A stretch of 37,772 nucleotides of DNA from Clostridia bacterium (GCA_017430945.1 JAFRMB010000052.1:1-37772); one strand, 5' to 3'. Shown: positions 1 to 8,531, numbered from the stretch's first letter. Notes: generated by a model not told the origin, from the letters alone. Program-made: numbers and translations.

Positions 1-625
1 CGAGGCCCGTCGTCAGCACGGTGCGGCGGATCAGGTCAGGGTTCTCCAGCACGTCCTTGGGGCTCTCGGAGGAGCCGACGGTGGTGACGATGCCCTCGCC
101 GACGCGGGCGATGATGGTCTCCTCGCCGGCGCCGCCGACCAGGCGGGCGATGTTGGCGCGCACGGTCACGCGGGCCTTGGCGCGAAGCTCGATGCCGTCC
201 TTGGCGATGGCGGCGATGACCGGGGTCTCGATGACCTTCGGGTTGACGGACATCTTCACGGCCTCCAGCACGTTGCGGCCGGCCAGGTCGATCGCCTTGG
301 ACTGGTCGAAGCCCAGCTCGATCTGCGCGGACTGCGCGGCGATCAGCGCGTCCACCACACGGTCCACGTTGCCGCCGGCCATGTACAGCGTCTCCAGCTC
401 GTTCATGCTCACGTTGATGCCGGCCTTGCGGGCCTTGATCATCGGCGGCACGATGCGACGGGGGCTGACGCGGCGGAACTTCATGCCCACCAGGTTGAAT
501 ATGTTGATGTGCACACCGCTCATCAGCGCCGAGAACCACAGCCCCAGCGGGAAGAGCGAGAACAGCGTGATGACCAGCACGATGATGACCACCGGTACGA
601 TAGCGGAAAATACGTTGAAGTACAT
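1..625 (-). CDS. floA: Flotillin-like protein FloA, 3' end cut off by the window edge
   Basis: Membrane-microdomain scaffold of the FloA/YqfA family, partial (about 208 residues visible). The N-terminus has a long hydrophobic stretch (residues about 8-37) followed by the family's [17 protein letters not shown] segment and the PHB-like region with [18 protein letters not shown] and [16 protein letters not shown]. Two ATGs are possible. The AGGAGG (minus strand, just right of 631) touches the ATG at 631 but sits 7 nt before the ATG at 625, so 625 is chosen. It lies 46 bp downstream of nfeD in the same direction, the usual nfeD-floA pairing. The family is thought to organise membrane lipid and protein domains. 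Identification is firm; the C-terminus is outside the window. Confidence 0.93.
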   Translation of the reverse strand, partial: MYFNVFSAIVPVVIIVLVITLFSLFPLGLWFSALMSGVHINIFNLVGMKFRRVSPRRIVPPMIKARKAGINVSMNELETLYMAGGNVDRVVDALIAAQSAQIELGFDQSKAIDLAGRNVLEAVKMSVNPKVIETPVIAAIAKDGIELRAKARVTVRANIARLVGGAGEETIIARVGEGIVTTVGSSESPKDVLENPDLIRRTVLTTGL

Positions 626-671
626 GTTCATTCCTCCTGTTTCATTGGGTGTCAGGCCGTCGGCCTGCGGT

Positions 672-1175
672 TCACTCGCCGATCTGTGTGACGACGATGC
701 GGTTGCCGGATACCGACAGCACGCGGATCGGCTTGCCCTGGGCGATGAATTCGCCGTCGGACACCACGCTCAGGCGCACGCCGTCGAACTCGCCGATGCC
801 CGCCGGCCGAAGCGCCGTGTGGCACGTGCCCTCCTTGCCGATGAAGAACTTCAGATCGTTGTTCTCGGCGGCGTCCGTCGGTATGGCCACGTCCTGAAGC
901 GCCAGCTTCGATCGCGCCAGCCGCCCCTTCGAGGCGGTGAGCAGGCAGATGGTCAGCGCCACGCACAGGATCGCCGCCAGGATCAAAAACAGCAGCAGTC
1001 CCTGCTCCAACGTGGGCCCGAGCAGTATGAAGCCCAGCGCCAGCGTGCCGATGCCCAGCACGCCCGGGACGCCGAAGCCCGGGATGTACATCTCGAATAC
1101 CAGAAGACCGATGCCCACCAGCAGCAGGATCAGCTCCGGTATGTTGGACGTCAAAAGGCTCCAAAGACCGTTCAT
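672..1175 (-). CDS. Short NfeD-family membrane protein
   Basis: 167-residue protein with three hydrophobic segments (about residues 13-35, 38-55 and 60-80) followed by a soluble C-terminal OB-fold typical of NfeD ([20 protein letters not shown], then [12 protein letters not shown] at the end). It lacks the N-terminal ClpP-like protease of long NfeD proteins, so it is the short form that partners flotillins. The start at 1175 is supported by GGGAG about 9 nt upstream. The reading frame stays open to 1520, but that extension is low-complexity and has no ribosome-binding site. It precedes floA, so co-transcription and a joint role at the membrane are inferred. Confidence 0.88.
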   Translation of the reverse strand: MNGLWSLLTSNIPELILLLVGIGLLVFEMYIPGFGVPGVLGIGTLALGFILLGPTLEQGLLLFLILAAILCVALTICLLTASKGRLARSKLALQDVAIPTDAAENNDLKFFIGKEGTCHTALRPAGIGEFDGVRLSVVSDGEFIAQGKPIRVLSVSGNRIVVTQIGE

Positions 1176-1223
1176 GCCGATACACTCCCTTCCTGCGGCG
1201 ACCGTGCGCCGCTTGATGTTCAC

Positions 1224-1229
1224 AGTATA
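1224..1229 (-). promoter_or_regulatory. Possible -10 box (TATACT) for nfeD-floA
   Basis: TATACT on the minus strand, about 50 bp upstream of the nfeD start and just after the terminator of the preceding gene. No good -35 is seen at 16-18 bp, so an extracytoplasmic sigma factor or a weak promoter is possible. Confidence 0.3.
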
Positions 1230-1242
1230 CCACCGATCCGGC

Positions 1243-1265
1243 AAAAAGAAAAGGGGCCCGGCCCC
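1243..1265 (-). terminator. Rho-independent terminator after the LysR gene
   Basis: On the minus strand a GGGGC-CGG-GCCCC hairpin (1253-1265) is followed by TTTTCTTTTT (1252-1243). It ends the LysR transcript, 167 bp after its stop codon, and insulates the nfeD promoter directly downstream. Confidence 0.7.
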
Positions 1266-1431
1266 AATCATACATTTCCGCGCACGAAATGTCGCGCCGG
1301 ACCGCCCTGGCGCGCGGCCCCGCGCCCCGCCTGTGTACCGGTGACGCGACGGGAACGGCCGAAGCGCTGCTGCCCTGCCGGCAAACACGGCTTCGCGCCG
1401 CTCATACCGGGTCCGGATCCGGCAGCCGGGA

Positions 1432-2304
1432 TCACGATCCGGTCGGATCGAGTTCATCCAAAAAGAATCGGAAGGCGGCGTCCATGACGTGGTCCCTGCG
1501 ATGGATGAACACGATCTCAAGCTCCGAATAAGGATCGTTCAAGGCGTAAGACTGCATCAATCCCTTTTCGATGTAAGGCGTTACGATGGATCTCGGCAGG
1601 TAGCCCAGTCCGAGTCCGGAACAGATATTGATGATATTGGCGCCCAGTGAATTCATGGTGTTGAGGCGATCCATGTAATTCATGGACAAGGATGAAAGCA
1701 GCAATTCAAAGCGATGCCGGAAGATGCTGCCTTCCGGAAAGGTGATGAGGTTCGCGCTCTCAAGGATCTCCTCTGTGGGGCCCGACCGTTCCCCGGCGCT
1801 TCCCACCAGCAGCAATTCCTCATGTCCAAAAGGGATGGAAGCCAGATCGGGATCCATCATGCCGCCGGCGATAAATGCCCCGTCAAGGTCCCTCTTCAGG
1901 ACCCTGTTCATAAAGAAGTCGTTCATGTCGGTCTGCAGTGAGAGCACGACATCGGGATACTTATTATGATATCGGGAAAACAGGTCGGGAAGATACCTGA
2001 GCGCCACGGCCTCCAGCGCGCCGATGGAAATGCGGCCATGCGCGCGCTCCATATCCTGCATGACCTGGACGGATTCTTCAGAAAGGTCGATGATCCGCCG
2101 CGCATAATCGTAAAACAGGCTCCCCTTGGCGGTCAGTGTGACGCCCCGCTTGTATCGGTAAAACAACCTTTCGCCCAGCTCTGTCTCCAGTTGCTTGATG
2201 CGGCTGGACAGGTTGGACTGTGCGTAGCACAGCGCCTCGGCTGCCGCGGAAAAGCTGCCCGCATCGGCAGTCGCGATAAAAAAGCGCAGCGTCTGAAGAT
2301 CCAT
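1432..2304 (-). CDS. LysR-family transcriptional regulator
   Basis: 290-residue LysR-type regulator. Residues 1-60 form the winged helix-turn-helix (MDLQTLRFFIATADAGSF, then QSNLSSRIKQLETELGERLFYR), followed by a linker helix and a periplasmic-binding-protein-like effector domain from about residue 90 (GRISIGALEAVALRYLPDLF). The start at 2304 has GGAGGG 4 nt upstream. The frame runs upstream to 2388, but that stretch lies in the promoter region. The gene is divergent from the secreted-protein gene at 2418; the shared region has overlapping promoters and a perfect T-N11-A palindrome, so autoregulation and control of the divergent gene are likely. The inducer is unknown. Confidence 0.92.
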   Translation of the reverse strand: MDLQTLRFFIATADAGSFSAAAEALCYAQSNLSSRIKQLETELGERLFYRYKRGVTLTAKGSLFYDYARRIIDLSEESVQVMQDMERAHGRISIGALEAVALRYLPDLFSRYHNKYPDVVLSLQTDMNDFFMNRVLKRDLDGAFIAGGMMDPDLASIPFGHEELLLVGSAGERSGPTEEILESANLITFPEGSIFRHRFELLLSSLSMNYMDRLNTMNSLGANIINICSGLGLGYLPRSIVTPYIEKGLMQSYALNDPYSELEIVFIHRRDHVMDAAFRFFLDELDPTGS

Positions 2305-2333
2305 GTGACCCTCCGTAATATATAAAACACAGA

Positions 2334-2346
2334 TATCAAATTGATA
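2334..2346. promoter_or_regulatory. LysR box (T-N11-A), 13-bp perfect palindrome
   Basis: TATCAAATTGATA is a perfect inverted repeat around a central A and fits the T-N11-A LysR recognition motif exactly. Its centre lies about 52 bp before the predicted start site of the plus-strand gene and just downstream of the predicted lysR start site. This suits activation of one gene and repression of the other. Confidence 0.72.
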
Positions 2347-2356
2347 AATCCTGTAT

Positions 2357-2385
2357 TTTACTATATACAAATCTTCTGCTATAAT
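2357..2385 (+). promoter_or_regulatory. Sigma-A type promoter for the secreted protein gene
   Basis: TTTACT (2357-2362), a 17-bp spacer and a perfect TATAAT (2380-2385). The predicted start is near 2392, 26 bp before the ATG at 2418. Confidence 0.72.
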
Positions 2386-2388
2386 CAA
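2360..2388 (-). promoter_or_regulatory. Sigma-A type promoter for the LysR gene, overlapping the divergent promoter
   Basis: On the minus strand: TTGATT (2388-2383), a 17-bp spacer and TATAGT (2365-2360). It occupies the same bases as the plus-strand promoter, so the two cannot be bound by polymerase together. Confidence 0.62.
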
Positions 2389-2417
2389 CGCAGAAAAAGT
2401 TAATTCAGGAGGTAATC

Positions 2418-3188
2418 ATGATGATCCGGAAGAACATCGCCCTGTTGCTCGCCATCGTTTGCCTGTTTGGCGCCTGTGCCGCCATGGCGGAAACGCCTGC
2501 CGACGACGAGATCGTGCACCGCATCTACACCCTGCAGAATTCCATGGAGACGCCCATCACCTCGCTGTATGTCTACGAGTCCAGGGGACAGAACCTGGTG
2601 CCCGACGGCCTGAAGCCCGGCGAGCAGGTGCAGGTGAACGTCTCCGGCCGCTACCTGCGCACCCCGAACCAGACCCTGTACACGGTGGAATTCGTGGCCG
2701 ACGGCGAGACCTACGTCATCCGCACGCTGCACGTGGAAGACCTGTTCAACGTGCTGTACCTGAAGGGCACGGACGCGGTCTCCGGCGCGACGGTCGTATC
2801 CTTCACCAACCCCGACGGCTCTGCGCAGCAGGTGGAGGAAGTGGAAGCGCCCGGCGAGGACGAGATCGTCACCCGGACCTACACGCTGGAGAACGCCATG
2901 GACAAAGAGATCACCGAACTGTACGTCTACAAGTCCAGGGGCGAGAACCTGGTGCCCGACGGCCTGAAGCCCGGTGAGCAGGTCCAGGCCGAGGTATTCG
3001 GCTACTATCTGCATACCCCCAACGAAACGCTGTACACCGTCGAATACACCACCGAGGGCGACAAGTTCGTCAACACCTACAGCATCCGGACGCTGCATGT
3101 TGAGGATCTGTTCGAGGTGCTCTACCTGACCGGCGCGGACGCCGTGGCCGGCGCGACGCCTGTCGCCTTCACCGCGCCTGAAAAATAG
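2418..3188 (+). CDS. Secreted protein with two tandem ~100-residue repeats, function unknown
   Basis: 256 residues. A signal peptide covers residues 1-24 (hydrophobic core IALLLAIVCLFGACAAMA; SPase I-like AMA/E). The Cys could be a lipobox residue, but Phe at -3 is unusual. The mature part is an internal duplication: DEIVHRIYTLQNSM...VSGATVVSF (about 29-130) and DEIVTRTYTLENAM...VAGATPVAF (about 148-252). Both copies share LYVY-SRG-NLVPDGLKPGEQVQ, then TLYTVE and IRTLHVEDLF-VLYL. The start has AGGAGG 5 nt upstream. I do not recognise the family. An extracellular beta-rich domain and control by the divergent LysR protein are inferred. Confidence 0.88.
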   Translation: MMIRKNIALLLAIVCLFGACAAMAETPADDEIVHRIYTLQNSMETPITSLYVYESRGQNLVPDGLKPGEQVQVNVSGRYLRTPNQTLYTVEFVADGETYVIRTLHVEDLFNVLYLKGTDAVSGATVVSFTNPDGSAQQVEEVEAPGEDEIVTRTYTLENAMDKEITELYVYKSRGENLVPDGLKPGEQVQAEVFGYYLHTPNETLYTVEYTTEGDKFVNTYSIRTLHVEDLFEVLYLTGADAVAGATPVAFTAPEK

Positions 3189-3200
3189 GATTTGGCCGAC

Positions 3201-3229
3201 GCCGCAGGGATGAACGCGTTCCCTGCGGC
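3201..3229 (+). terminator. Stem-loop terminator after the secreted protein gene
   Basis: Perfect 10-bp stem, GCCGCAGGGA (3201-3210) with TCCCTGCGGC (3220-3229), 9-nt loop, followed by ATTTCAT. It begins 12 bp after the stop codon. The U-tract is weak. Confidence 0.6.
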
Positions 3230-3381
3230 ATTTCATGCCGCGGCGCGTTCGATTCATGATCCGCATCTGACGCTGACGCGGCTGCCCTCAGGGATCGCCT
3301 GTATGCGGCACCGAAGGCCCGTTTCCCGTTTGGCGCTTGCCACGCCCGAAAACAAAGATCGGCCGGAAAGATGGTACAGAA

Positions 3382-4314
3382 ATGGAACCGAATAAGATCG
3401 ACAAAAGGCTCGGAGCGGTGTTCGCCATCCTCTCCGCGGTGTTCTTCGGCACGATGCCGCTTTTTACAAAGACGGCGTATGCCTATGGCTGCAACGCTTA
3501 TACCGTGGCGTTCGGCAGATTCCTGGTCGGCGCTGCGGGAAGCGCCGGGATCATACGCATGATCCCGAACGCTCATTTTCGCATCACCCGTCCGGAGTTT
3601 CAAAAACTGTTGGGACTCTCCGTCTTTTATGCTGCCACCCCGGTGCTGCTCTATGCGTCGTATCGGTCCATCAGCTCGGGTCTGGCGACGACGCTGCACT
3701 TCACCTATCCGGTCATCGTGATGCTGGTCGGGGCAGTCGTCTTTCATGACCGGCTCCATGCCCGGCAGATCATATGTCTTTTGATCTGTCTGGCGGGGAT
3801 CACCTGCTTCTGTAAGCCGGGTCAGGCTGAGAGCGCTTCCGGCATGGCGCTGGCCGTCGCGTCCGGGTCCGCTTACGCATTCTACATCCTCTTGCTCGGA
3901 AGGAACGGTTTGCAGCGGCTCCATGTCATGACGATCACGTTCTGGATCTCGCTCCTCTCTGCCGTCGAGATATCGGTCTTTGCGATGTCGGTCGATCGAA
4001 TCAGCCTTGATATCCCCTGGCAGGGCTGGATGGCCATATGCGGGCTCGGACTGTTTGCCACGGTGCTGGCGCTGGCCCTGTTTCAACTCGGCGTGTTCCT
4101 GTGCGGTGAGGTCAAGGCGGCGCTGCTCAGCACCTTTGAACCGCTGACCGGCGTGATCCTCGGCGTGCTCGTATTTCGGGAAGCGCTCACGCCGCGGACC
4201 GTCGCGGGGATCATGTCGATCCTTCTGTCCACGCTGCTCCTGGTGATGGACCGCAAGAGCGATCTGTCACGCCGTGAAACAGCTGATTCCGCTGCGCAGG
4301 CGGCAGACCGATAG
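3382..4314 (+). CDS. EamA/DMT-superfamily transporter
   Basis: 310-residue inner-membrane protein made of two EamA repeats with about ten transmembrane helices. The first repeat begins near AVFAILSAVFFGTMPLFTK and includes the family-typical ASYRSISSGLATTLHFTYPV; the second begins near ASGSAYAFYILLLG. Such proteins export amino acids or other metabolites; the substrate cannot be told. The ATG at 3382 has only a weak GGAAAG 11 nt upstream. The gene is convergent with the DUF3592 gene. A second EamA gene at 15514-16419 shares the SSGLATTLHF/SSGMATTLHF motif, so the two are paralogues. Confidence 0.88.
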   Translation: MEPNKIDKRLGAVFAILSAVFFGTMPLFTKTAYAYGCNAYTVAFGRFLVGAAGSAGIIRMIPNAHFRITRPEFQKLLGLSVFYAATPVLLYASYRSISSGLATTLHFTYPVIVMLVGAVVFHDRLHARQIICLLICLAGITCFCKPGQAESASGMALAVASGSAYAFYILLLGRNGLQRLHVMTITFWISLLSAVEISVFAMSVDRISLDIPWQGWMAICGLGLFATVLALALFQLGVFLCGEVKAALLSTFEPLTGVILGVLVFREALTPRTVAGIMSILLSTLLLVMDRKSDLSRRETADSAAQAADR

Positions 4315-4400
4315 GATAAGGATCCCGCGCCAGAGCGATGCGATCATCTTCGGGGTACAGGCGGGGTCCGACGGTCATGTACCGGCAGATGCCTGCCGCG

Positions 4401-4877
4401 TCACCACAGGCTGCCGCAGATCTCCCTCGTGGCAAAGGCGGCGAACACGAGCGTCGCGATCCCGATGCCCACACAGAACCAGGCTTTGTGGAAGTCGAGT
4501 CTGCCGATGCGTTCGAGATGGAAGTGCGTCGGGTCTTCGGGGTCGTAGAGCACCTCCTCGCTGCTCCCCACGGGCAGCTCGCCCTTTTCGAAGGGCTCGG
4601 GGCTCTCCACGCGATAGGTCCTGTCTTCAACGTCGAATTCCAAGACGGGCTTCCATACGGTGACGCTTATCTTGCGGGGCAATCTCCGGCGCGTGTTGCG
4701 AACGGTATGCTTGTGAGCGACGACATCCACGACTTTGGCGGTGGCGCGGCGGCGCTCCGCCTCCTGCCGTTTCCGGGCGTCACGCAGGTCCGTCAGGCCG
4801 ATGTACAGGAATATCCATCCGCCCAGAGACGTCATGAAACCGACCAACACGGTCACAAAGATCGGGTTTTGGAGCAT
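4401..4877 (-). CDS. DUF3592-like membrane protein
   Basis: 158 residues, with one transmembrane helix near each end (about 7-27 and 132-150) enclosing a soluble domain. The middle carries the pattern seen in DUF3592 proteins: AKVVDVV..., KPVLEFDVEDRTYRVES, GSSEEVLYDPEDPTHFHLE. Function unknown; such proteins are small and membrane-bound in many bacteria. AGAGGTG lies about 5 nt before the ATG. It stands alone, convergent with the EamA gene and followed upstream by repeat-filled DNA. Confidence 0.7.
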   Translation of the reverse strand: MLQNPIFVTVLVGFMTSLGGWIFLYIGLTDLRDARKRQEAERRRATAKVVDVVAHKHTVRNTRRRLPRKISVTVWKPVLEFDVEDRTYRVESPEPFEKGELPVGSSEEVLYDPEDPTHFHLERIGRLDFHKAWFCVGIGIATLVFAAFATREICGSLW

Positions 4878-5070
4878 TCTGCACCTCTGTTCTGCGTGGT
4901 CGATGGCGTGGCCTCCCTGCGCCCGCTCATCGTGAGCCGGTGTTCAAATCGTCTGTCTCCGGTCCGTGGTAAGGACAGGATACGCCTTTCACGGTGTTCC
5001 GTCGCCCCCGCGGGGACGCCATGATCCGTGGCGAGCGATGCTCGCCGCTGCGATGGACGTGTTTCCCCCG
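4878..5070. other. Non-coding stretch leading into the repeats
   Basis: No gene recognised. It contains a 7-bp hairpin (GGCGAGC-GAT-GCTCGCC, 5030-5046) and a half copy of the family A palindrome (GGGGACGCCATG, near 5013-5023). Confidence 0.5.
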
Positions 5071-5340
5071 TACCGGCGACCATTGGTCGCCATCCTTCTT
5101 CGCCGTTCGGACGCCGTATCCCGGCATCCGGCACGATTACGCGGACGCCAATTATGGCGTCCCTACGGCAGGTGATCGCGTATTCCGTCCCGTACCGGCG
5201 ACCATTGGTCGCCATCCTTCTTCGCCGTTCGGACGTCGTATCCCGGTATCCGGCACGATTACGCGGACGCCAATTATGGCGTCCCTACGGCAGGTGATCG
5301 CGTATTCCGTCCCGTACCGGCGACCATTGGTCGCTGCGCC
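5071..5340 (+). repeat. 122-bp tandem repeat, two full copies and a partial third
   Basis: Units begin at 5071, 5193 and 5315, exactly 122 bp apart. Each unit holds two palindromes. Family C is GGCGACCA-T-TGGTCGCC (5075-5091, 5197-5213 and a truncated copy at 5319). Family A is GGACGCCA-ATTA-TGGCGTCC followed by CTACGG (5143-5168, 5265-5290). The two full units differ at only a few positions. A related C/A arrangement occurs inverted at 37514-37673. Confidence 0.92.
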
Positions 5341-5458
5341 CCGCGCTACTGCCTGTGGCAAGCGCGGGTTGAACGCTTCGCCAAGCCTGCGGCAACGGGC
5401 GAGGCTTGCCGTTTCACGGCTGCGCTTTACCTCCGATCACCACGGGATCCTTTCCCAC

Positions 5459-5537
5459 TTGGCCCCCTCCCCGAGGGGGCTGGCTGCGAAGCAGACTGGG
5501 GGAGTTGCCCGGACGCCAAAGTATGGCGTCCCTACGG
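5459..5537 (+). repeat. Family B multi-stem repeat joined to a family A palindrome
   Basis: Family B (5459-5510) has a C-run/GAGGGGG stem, then CTGC-GAA-GCAG, then ACTGGGGGAG. It is followed by family A (GGACGCCA-AAGTA-TGGCGTCC-CTACGG, 5511-5537). The same B-then-A order recurs at 28277-28990 and 37332-37502. Confidence 0.85.
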
Positions 5538-5655
5538 CCCCGCGTCATTGCACATTCGTGCAGCCGCGGGCATCGGGCAGCGAATCCTCCGGATCGCTCG
5601 CCCTCGGTCCGGCTGGCGCCGGACGCCTATACGACAGATCTGTGCGATATCCCAC

Positions 5656-5671
5656 CACCATAATTGGTGTC
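5656..5671 (-). repeat. Short family A palindrome variant
   Basis: CACCA-TAAT-TGGTG with the outer bases degenerated. On the minus strand it reads GACACCAATTATGGTGG. It lies 16 bp beyond the stop codon of the phosphatase gene. Confidence 0.5.
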
Positions 5672-5686
5672 TGCCTCGGTCAGGGA

Positions 5687-6862
5687 TCAGAAATAGCTGA
5701 TCTTCACCCGCTTGCCCATGCGCCGCAGGCACTCGGAAAGCTCCTCTACGATGCTCATCTTGATGTTGAAGCTGATGGGCGTGTCCGAGCCCTGGTGGGC
5801 CGGGTTCATGGCCCTGCCCACGAAGAAATTGATGTCGGTGCCCTCCTCGAACAGCAGCTGGCAGATCTGCGAAGCGCCGTCCCGGCCAAAGCCCCAGTCG
5901 TTATAGTCGTCCTCGCCCTTCAGATACTCCTGAGCGATCGAAAGCACCCGGTTCATGGTCACCACGCCTTCCGTGACCAGGTCCACGCCCTCGATGCGGG
6001 AGATGGGCGGCACCTTGCTGGTGCGGTCCAGCCGCAGGTCCGCCTCGACGGGCTTGCCCAGGAACTTGGCGGCGATGGAGGCGGTGGTGCCGCCGCACAC
6101 GATGTGCTTGCCCTCCTTGGAGAAGAACAGGCCCATCATCCGGTCATTCTCATCCCGGCTGGCAGGCGGCCCAAAGAGTATGTTCATGGGCGTGCGCTGC
6201 CGGATGCGCACCACACAGGCCGTGGCATCGTCGCCGGGCTTGTGGCCGTAGAGATTGTCGCACTCCTCGATCAGCAGCGCGCACAGCGCCTTGGCCGTGT
6301 GCCCCGCCATGGACATGTCCGCCATGAAGTCGGCGATGTCCTCCCGCTTCCAGCCGAAGTTGTAAGCCTGTCCGATGCCCGCGTGAGGACAGCCGTCGCT
6401 CATGGCCACGAACACGTCTCCCTCCTGGAGGCGGATCGTCGACCGGTAGATGCGCTTGCCCTCCAGGTTGATCTCGATCTTCTGGTAGTCGCTCACCCGT
6501 CCGTCGCGGATCATGATGACGTGGGGGTTGTCGTACTGGATCAGCTCCGCCGTCTGATTGCGCAGCAGGTGCATGATGGTGAACGTGGAGTAGGCCACGC
6601 CACGCGCCTGGTCCACCGGCAGCGCCTGGGCGATGGTGTCGACGCACTCCTCCACGGACAGGCCCCTGGCGATCATCGTGGAGATGATCTTCGAGGTGAG
6701 CGTGGAGAGTATGCTGGCCTTCACGCCGCTGCCCAGCCCGTCCGCCAGCACGATCACCCTGGATCCGTCCGGCTGGGACACGATGTCCACGTGGTCGCCG
6801 CAGAGCTGTTCCCCCACGTGGTTGATGCTCTTGTAGCTGATGTCTGCGCACAGGTCATTCAT
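5687..6862 (-). CDS. SpoIIE-type PP2C serine/threonine phosphatase of the hydrogenase signalling operon
   Basis: 391 residues. The first ~230 form a SpoIIE/PP2C phosphatase domain with metal-binding acidic residues in LADGLGSGVKA (about 38-48), AMSDGCPHAG (about 152-161) and PGDDATACVV (about 213-222). The last ~150 residues have no family I can name (CGGTTASIAAKFLGK, then FFVGRAMNPAHQGSDTP). The start overlaps the stop of the hydrogenase-like gene by 8 nt, so translation is coupled. No kinase or anti-sigma factor is adjacent, so the phosphoprotein target is unknown. By context it is likely the output of a redox or H2 sensor. Confidence 0.88.
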   Translation of the reverse strand: MNDLCADISYKSINHVGEQLCGDHVDIVSQPDGSRVIVLADGLGSGVKASILSTLTSKIISTMIARGLSVEECVDTIAQALPVDQARGVAYSTFTIMHLLRNQTAELIQYDNPHVIMIRDGRVSDYQKIEINLEGKRIYRSTIRLQEGDVFVAMSDGCPHAGIGQAYNFGWKREDIADFMADMSMAGHTAKALCALLIEECDNLYGHKPGDDATACVVRIRQRTPMNILFGPPASRDENDRMMGLFFSKEGKHIVCGGTTASIAAKFLGKPVEADLRLDRTSKVPPISRIEGVDLVTEGVVTMNRVLSIAQEYLKGEDDYNDWGFGRDGASQICQLLFEEGTDINFFVGRAMNPAHQGSDTPISFNIKMSIVEELSECLRRMGKRVKISYF

Positions 6863-8531
6863 CGCGGATCGACTCCTTCAGCTTGGCCAGGGCGGCCTTG
6901 GTCTCGGCGGCGGTCTCGCCCAGCAGCGACGCGATCTCCTGCACGATGCGCATCTGCTTGGCCACCACCTTGTCCGCCACTTCGGCGGTCTCCTGCTGGA
7001 TCTCCTCGCGGCGCTGGCGGATCTCCTCCTCGTCGGTCACGTCGTGCAGGATGCACAGCAGCAGTCTCCCCTGCTCGAGGGGCACCACCGTCTGCTTCAC
7101 GAAGCGGCGGTATTCCGCCAGGTACATGTGCTGGTTGAACACGCCCCGTCCGGTCTTCAGCACCTGTTGACAGATGGAGGGATCCAGCACCCGGTCCAAC
7201 TGGTCGCCCAGGATGTCGGAGGGCGTGTAGAGCTTGAACATCCGAAGCGCTGCCACGTTCACCTGCTGTACCTCCAGCCGCTCGTTCAGCACCAGCAGCG
7301 GGCTGGGGATGTTGCGCACGATGTCCGCGGAGAAGCTCTCCGCCCGCTCCATCAGGTAGGGCAGGCACATCGAGATCTCCGCCTTGCCCTGGAAGACGGC
7401 CACGGCCTTCTCCCGGCAGGTGTTGTAGCCGCAGGTGCCGCAGTTCAGTTCGTCCTGGGGCCGGTGCTTGCCCATCTGATCCAGGATCTCCGAGATCTGC
7501 GCCTCGGTGGGCATGGCCGCGTTCAGGTCGATGGGCGCGTAATACTGCTTCATGGCGGCGACATCCGGCTGCGCCACCGGGAAATCCCGGTCTCCGGCAT
7601 AGGTCGAGATGGCCATGTAGTCGCTGACGGGGCTGCCCTTGTGCGCGTCCATCACCGGCCCGCCCACGCAGCTGCCCACGCAGGCCGACATCTCGATGAA
7701 GCACTTGTGCACGTTCCCGTCGGCGATGTCCCGAAGGGCCGCGATGCAGTTCTCCACGCCGTCGATGGCCATGTAGCTGTAGCCGGGCGCGTCCATCGCC
7801 ATGGTCTTCAATATGCCGCCGGTGGTCGGGAAGAAACGGGCGCGGCTTTCGTCGTTGTCCTCCGGAACGGGCGTGAGCGCGATACGCTCCCGCCCCAGCC
7901 AGTCTGTCAGCTCCTCGAACGTCAGCACCGCGTCCACGATGCCCTCGTAGGCCTCGGCCTCGTCCTTCTTGGCCACGCAGGGACCGATGAACACGGTCCT
8001 GGCCCCGGGATGGCGGCGCTTGATGTCCGTGCAATGGGCCTGCATGGGCGTGAGCACATCGGCCAGGTACCGGAGCTGCTCCGGGAAATACTTGCGGATC
8101 AACAGGTTCACACTGTGGCAGCAGGAGGAGATGACGATGTCCCGATCCTCTTCCGCGAGCATCCGATCGTATTCCCGCTTCACCATCGTGGCGCCGATGG
8201 CGGTCTCCTCGGCGTCCGCGAAGCCCAGCCGCTTCAATGCCTCGCGGATGCCGCCGATGCCGATGCCCCGCCAATTGGCGGCGAAGGACGGCGCGACGCT
8301 GGCGATCACGGTCTCGCCGCTGCGCAGCATCACCTGCACCTTTTCCAGCTCGCTGACGATCTGCTTGGCGTTCTGGGGACAGACCACCAGGCAATGGCCG
8401 CAGAGGATGCACTCGTCGGAGATGATGTGGGCCTGCCCCGCCGAGAAGCGTATGGACTTCACGGGGCAGTGCCGGATGCACTTGTGGCAGTTCTTGCAGT
8501 TGGACTTTTTGAGCGTCAGGCAGTTCGGCAT
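6855..8531 (-). CDS. HydS-like sensory [FeFe] hydrogenase with N-terminal ferredoxin and C-terminal Fe-S and PAS domains
   Basis: 558 residues. Domains in order: a 2x[4Fe-4S] ferredoxin (CKNCHKCIRHCP about 12-23, CILCGHCLVVCP about 41-52); a hydrogenase large-subunit domain; a four-Cys Fe-S motif (CGTCGYNTC...C, about 380-405); a PAS domain and a coiled C-terminus. H-cluster motifs are SSCCHSV, GPCVAKKDE and SACVGSCVGG: all cluster cysteines are kept, but the two Met residues usual in catalytic enzymes are Gly and Ser. That matches sensory (group C, HydS-like) rather than bulk-catalytic enzymes. Start: GGAGGG is 9 nt before the ATG at 8531; the ATG at 8540 overlaps the previous stop (ATGA) but touches the ribosome-binding site. 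The role as an H2 or redox sensor is inference. Confidence 0.87.
   Translation of the reverse strand: MPNCLTLKKSNCKNCHKCIRHCPVKSIRFSAGQAHIISDECILCGHCLVVCPQNAKQIVSELEKVQVMLRSGETVIASVAPSFAANWRGIGIGGIREALKRLGFADAEETAIGATMVKREYDRMLAEEDRDIVISSCCHSVNLLIRKYFPEQLRYLADVLTPMQAHCTDIKRRHPGARTVFIGPCVAKKDEAEAYEGIVDAVLTFEELTDWLGRERIALTPVPEDNDESRARFFPTTGGILKTMAMDAPGYSYMAIDGVENCIAALRDIADGNVHKCFIEMSACVGSCVGGPVMDAHKGSPVSDYMAISTYAGDRDFPVAQPDVAAMKQYYAPIDLNAAMPTEAQISEILDQMGKHRPQDELNCGTCGYNTCREKAVAVFQGKAEISMCLPYLMERAESFSADIVRNIPSPLLVLNERLEVQQVNVAALRMFKLYTPSDILGDQLDRVLDPSICQQVLKTGRGVFNQHMYLAEYRRFVKQTVVPLEQGRLLLCILHDVTDEEEIRQRREEIQQETAEVADKVVAKQMRIVQEIASLLGETAAETKAALAKLKESIRDE

Noticed and set aside
5071..5340. CRISPR array
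   Set aside because: Repeat units are 122 bp with near-identical 'spacers', not short repeats with unique spacers; no cas genes.
4994..7138. 714-codon plus-strand open frame
   Set aside because: It runs through tandem repeats and then antisense to the phosphatase gene; no motif and no ribosome-binding site.
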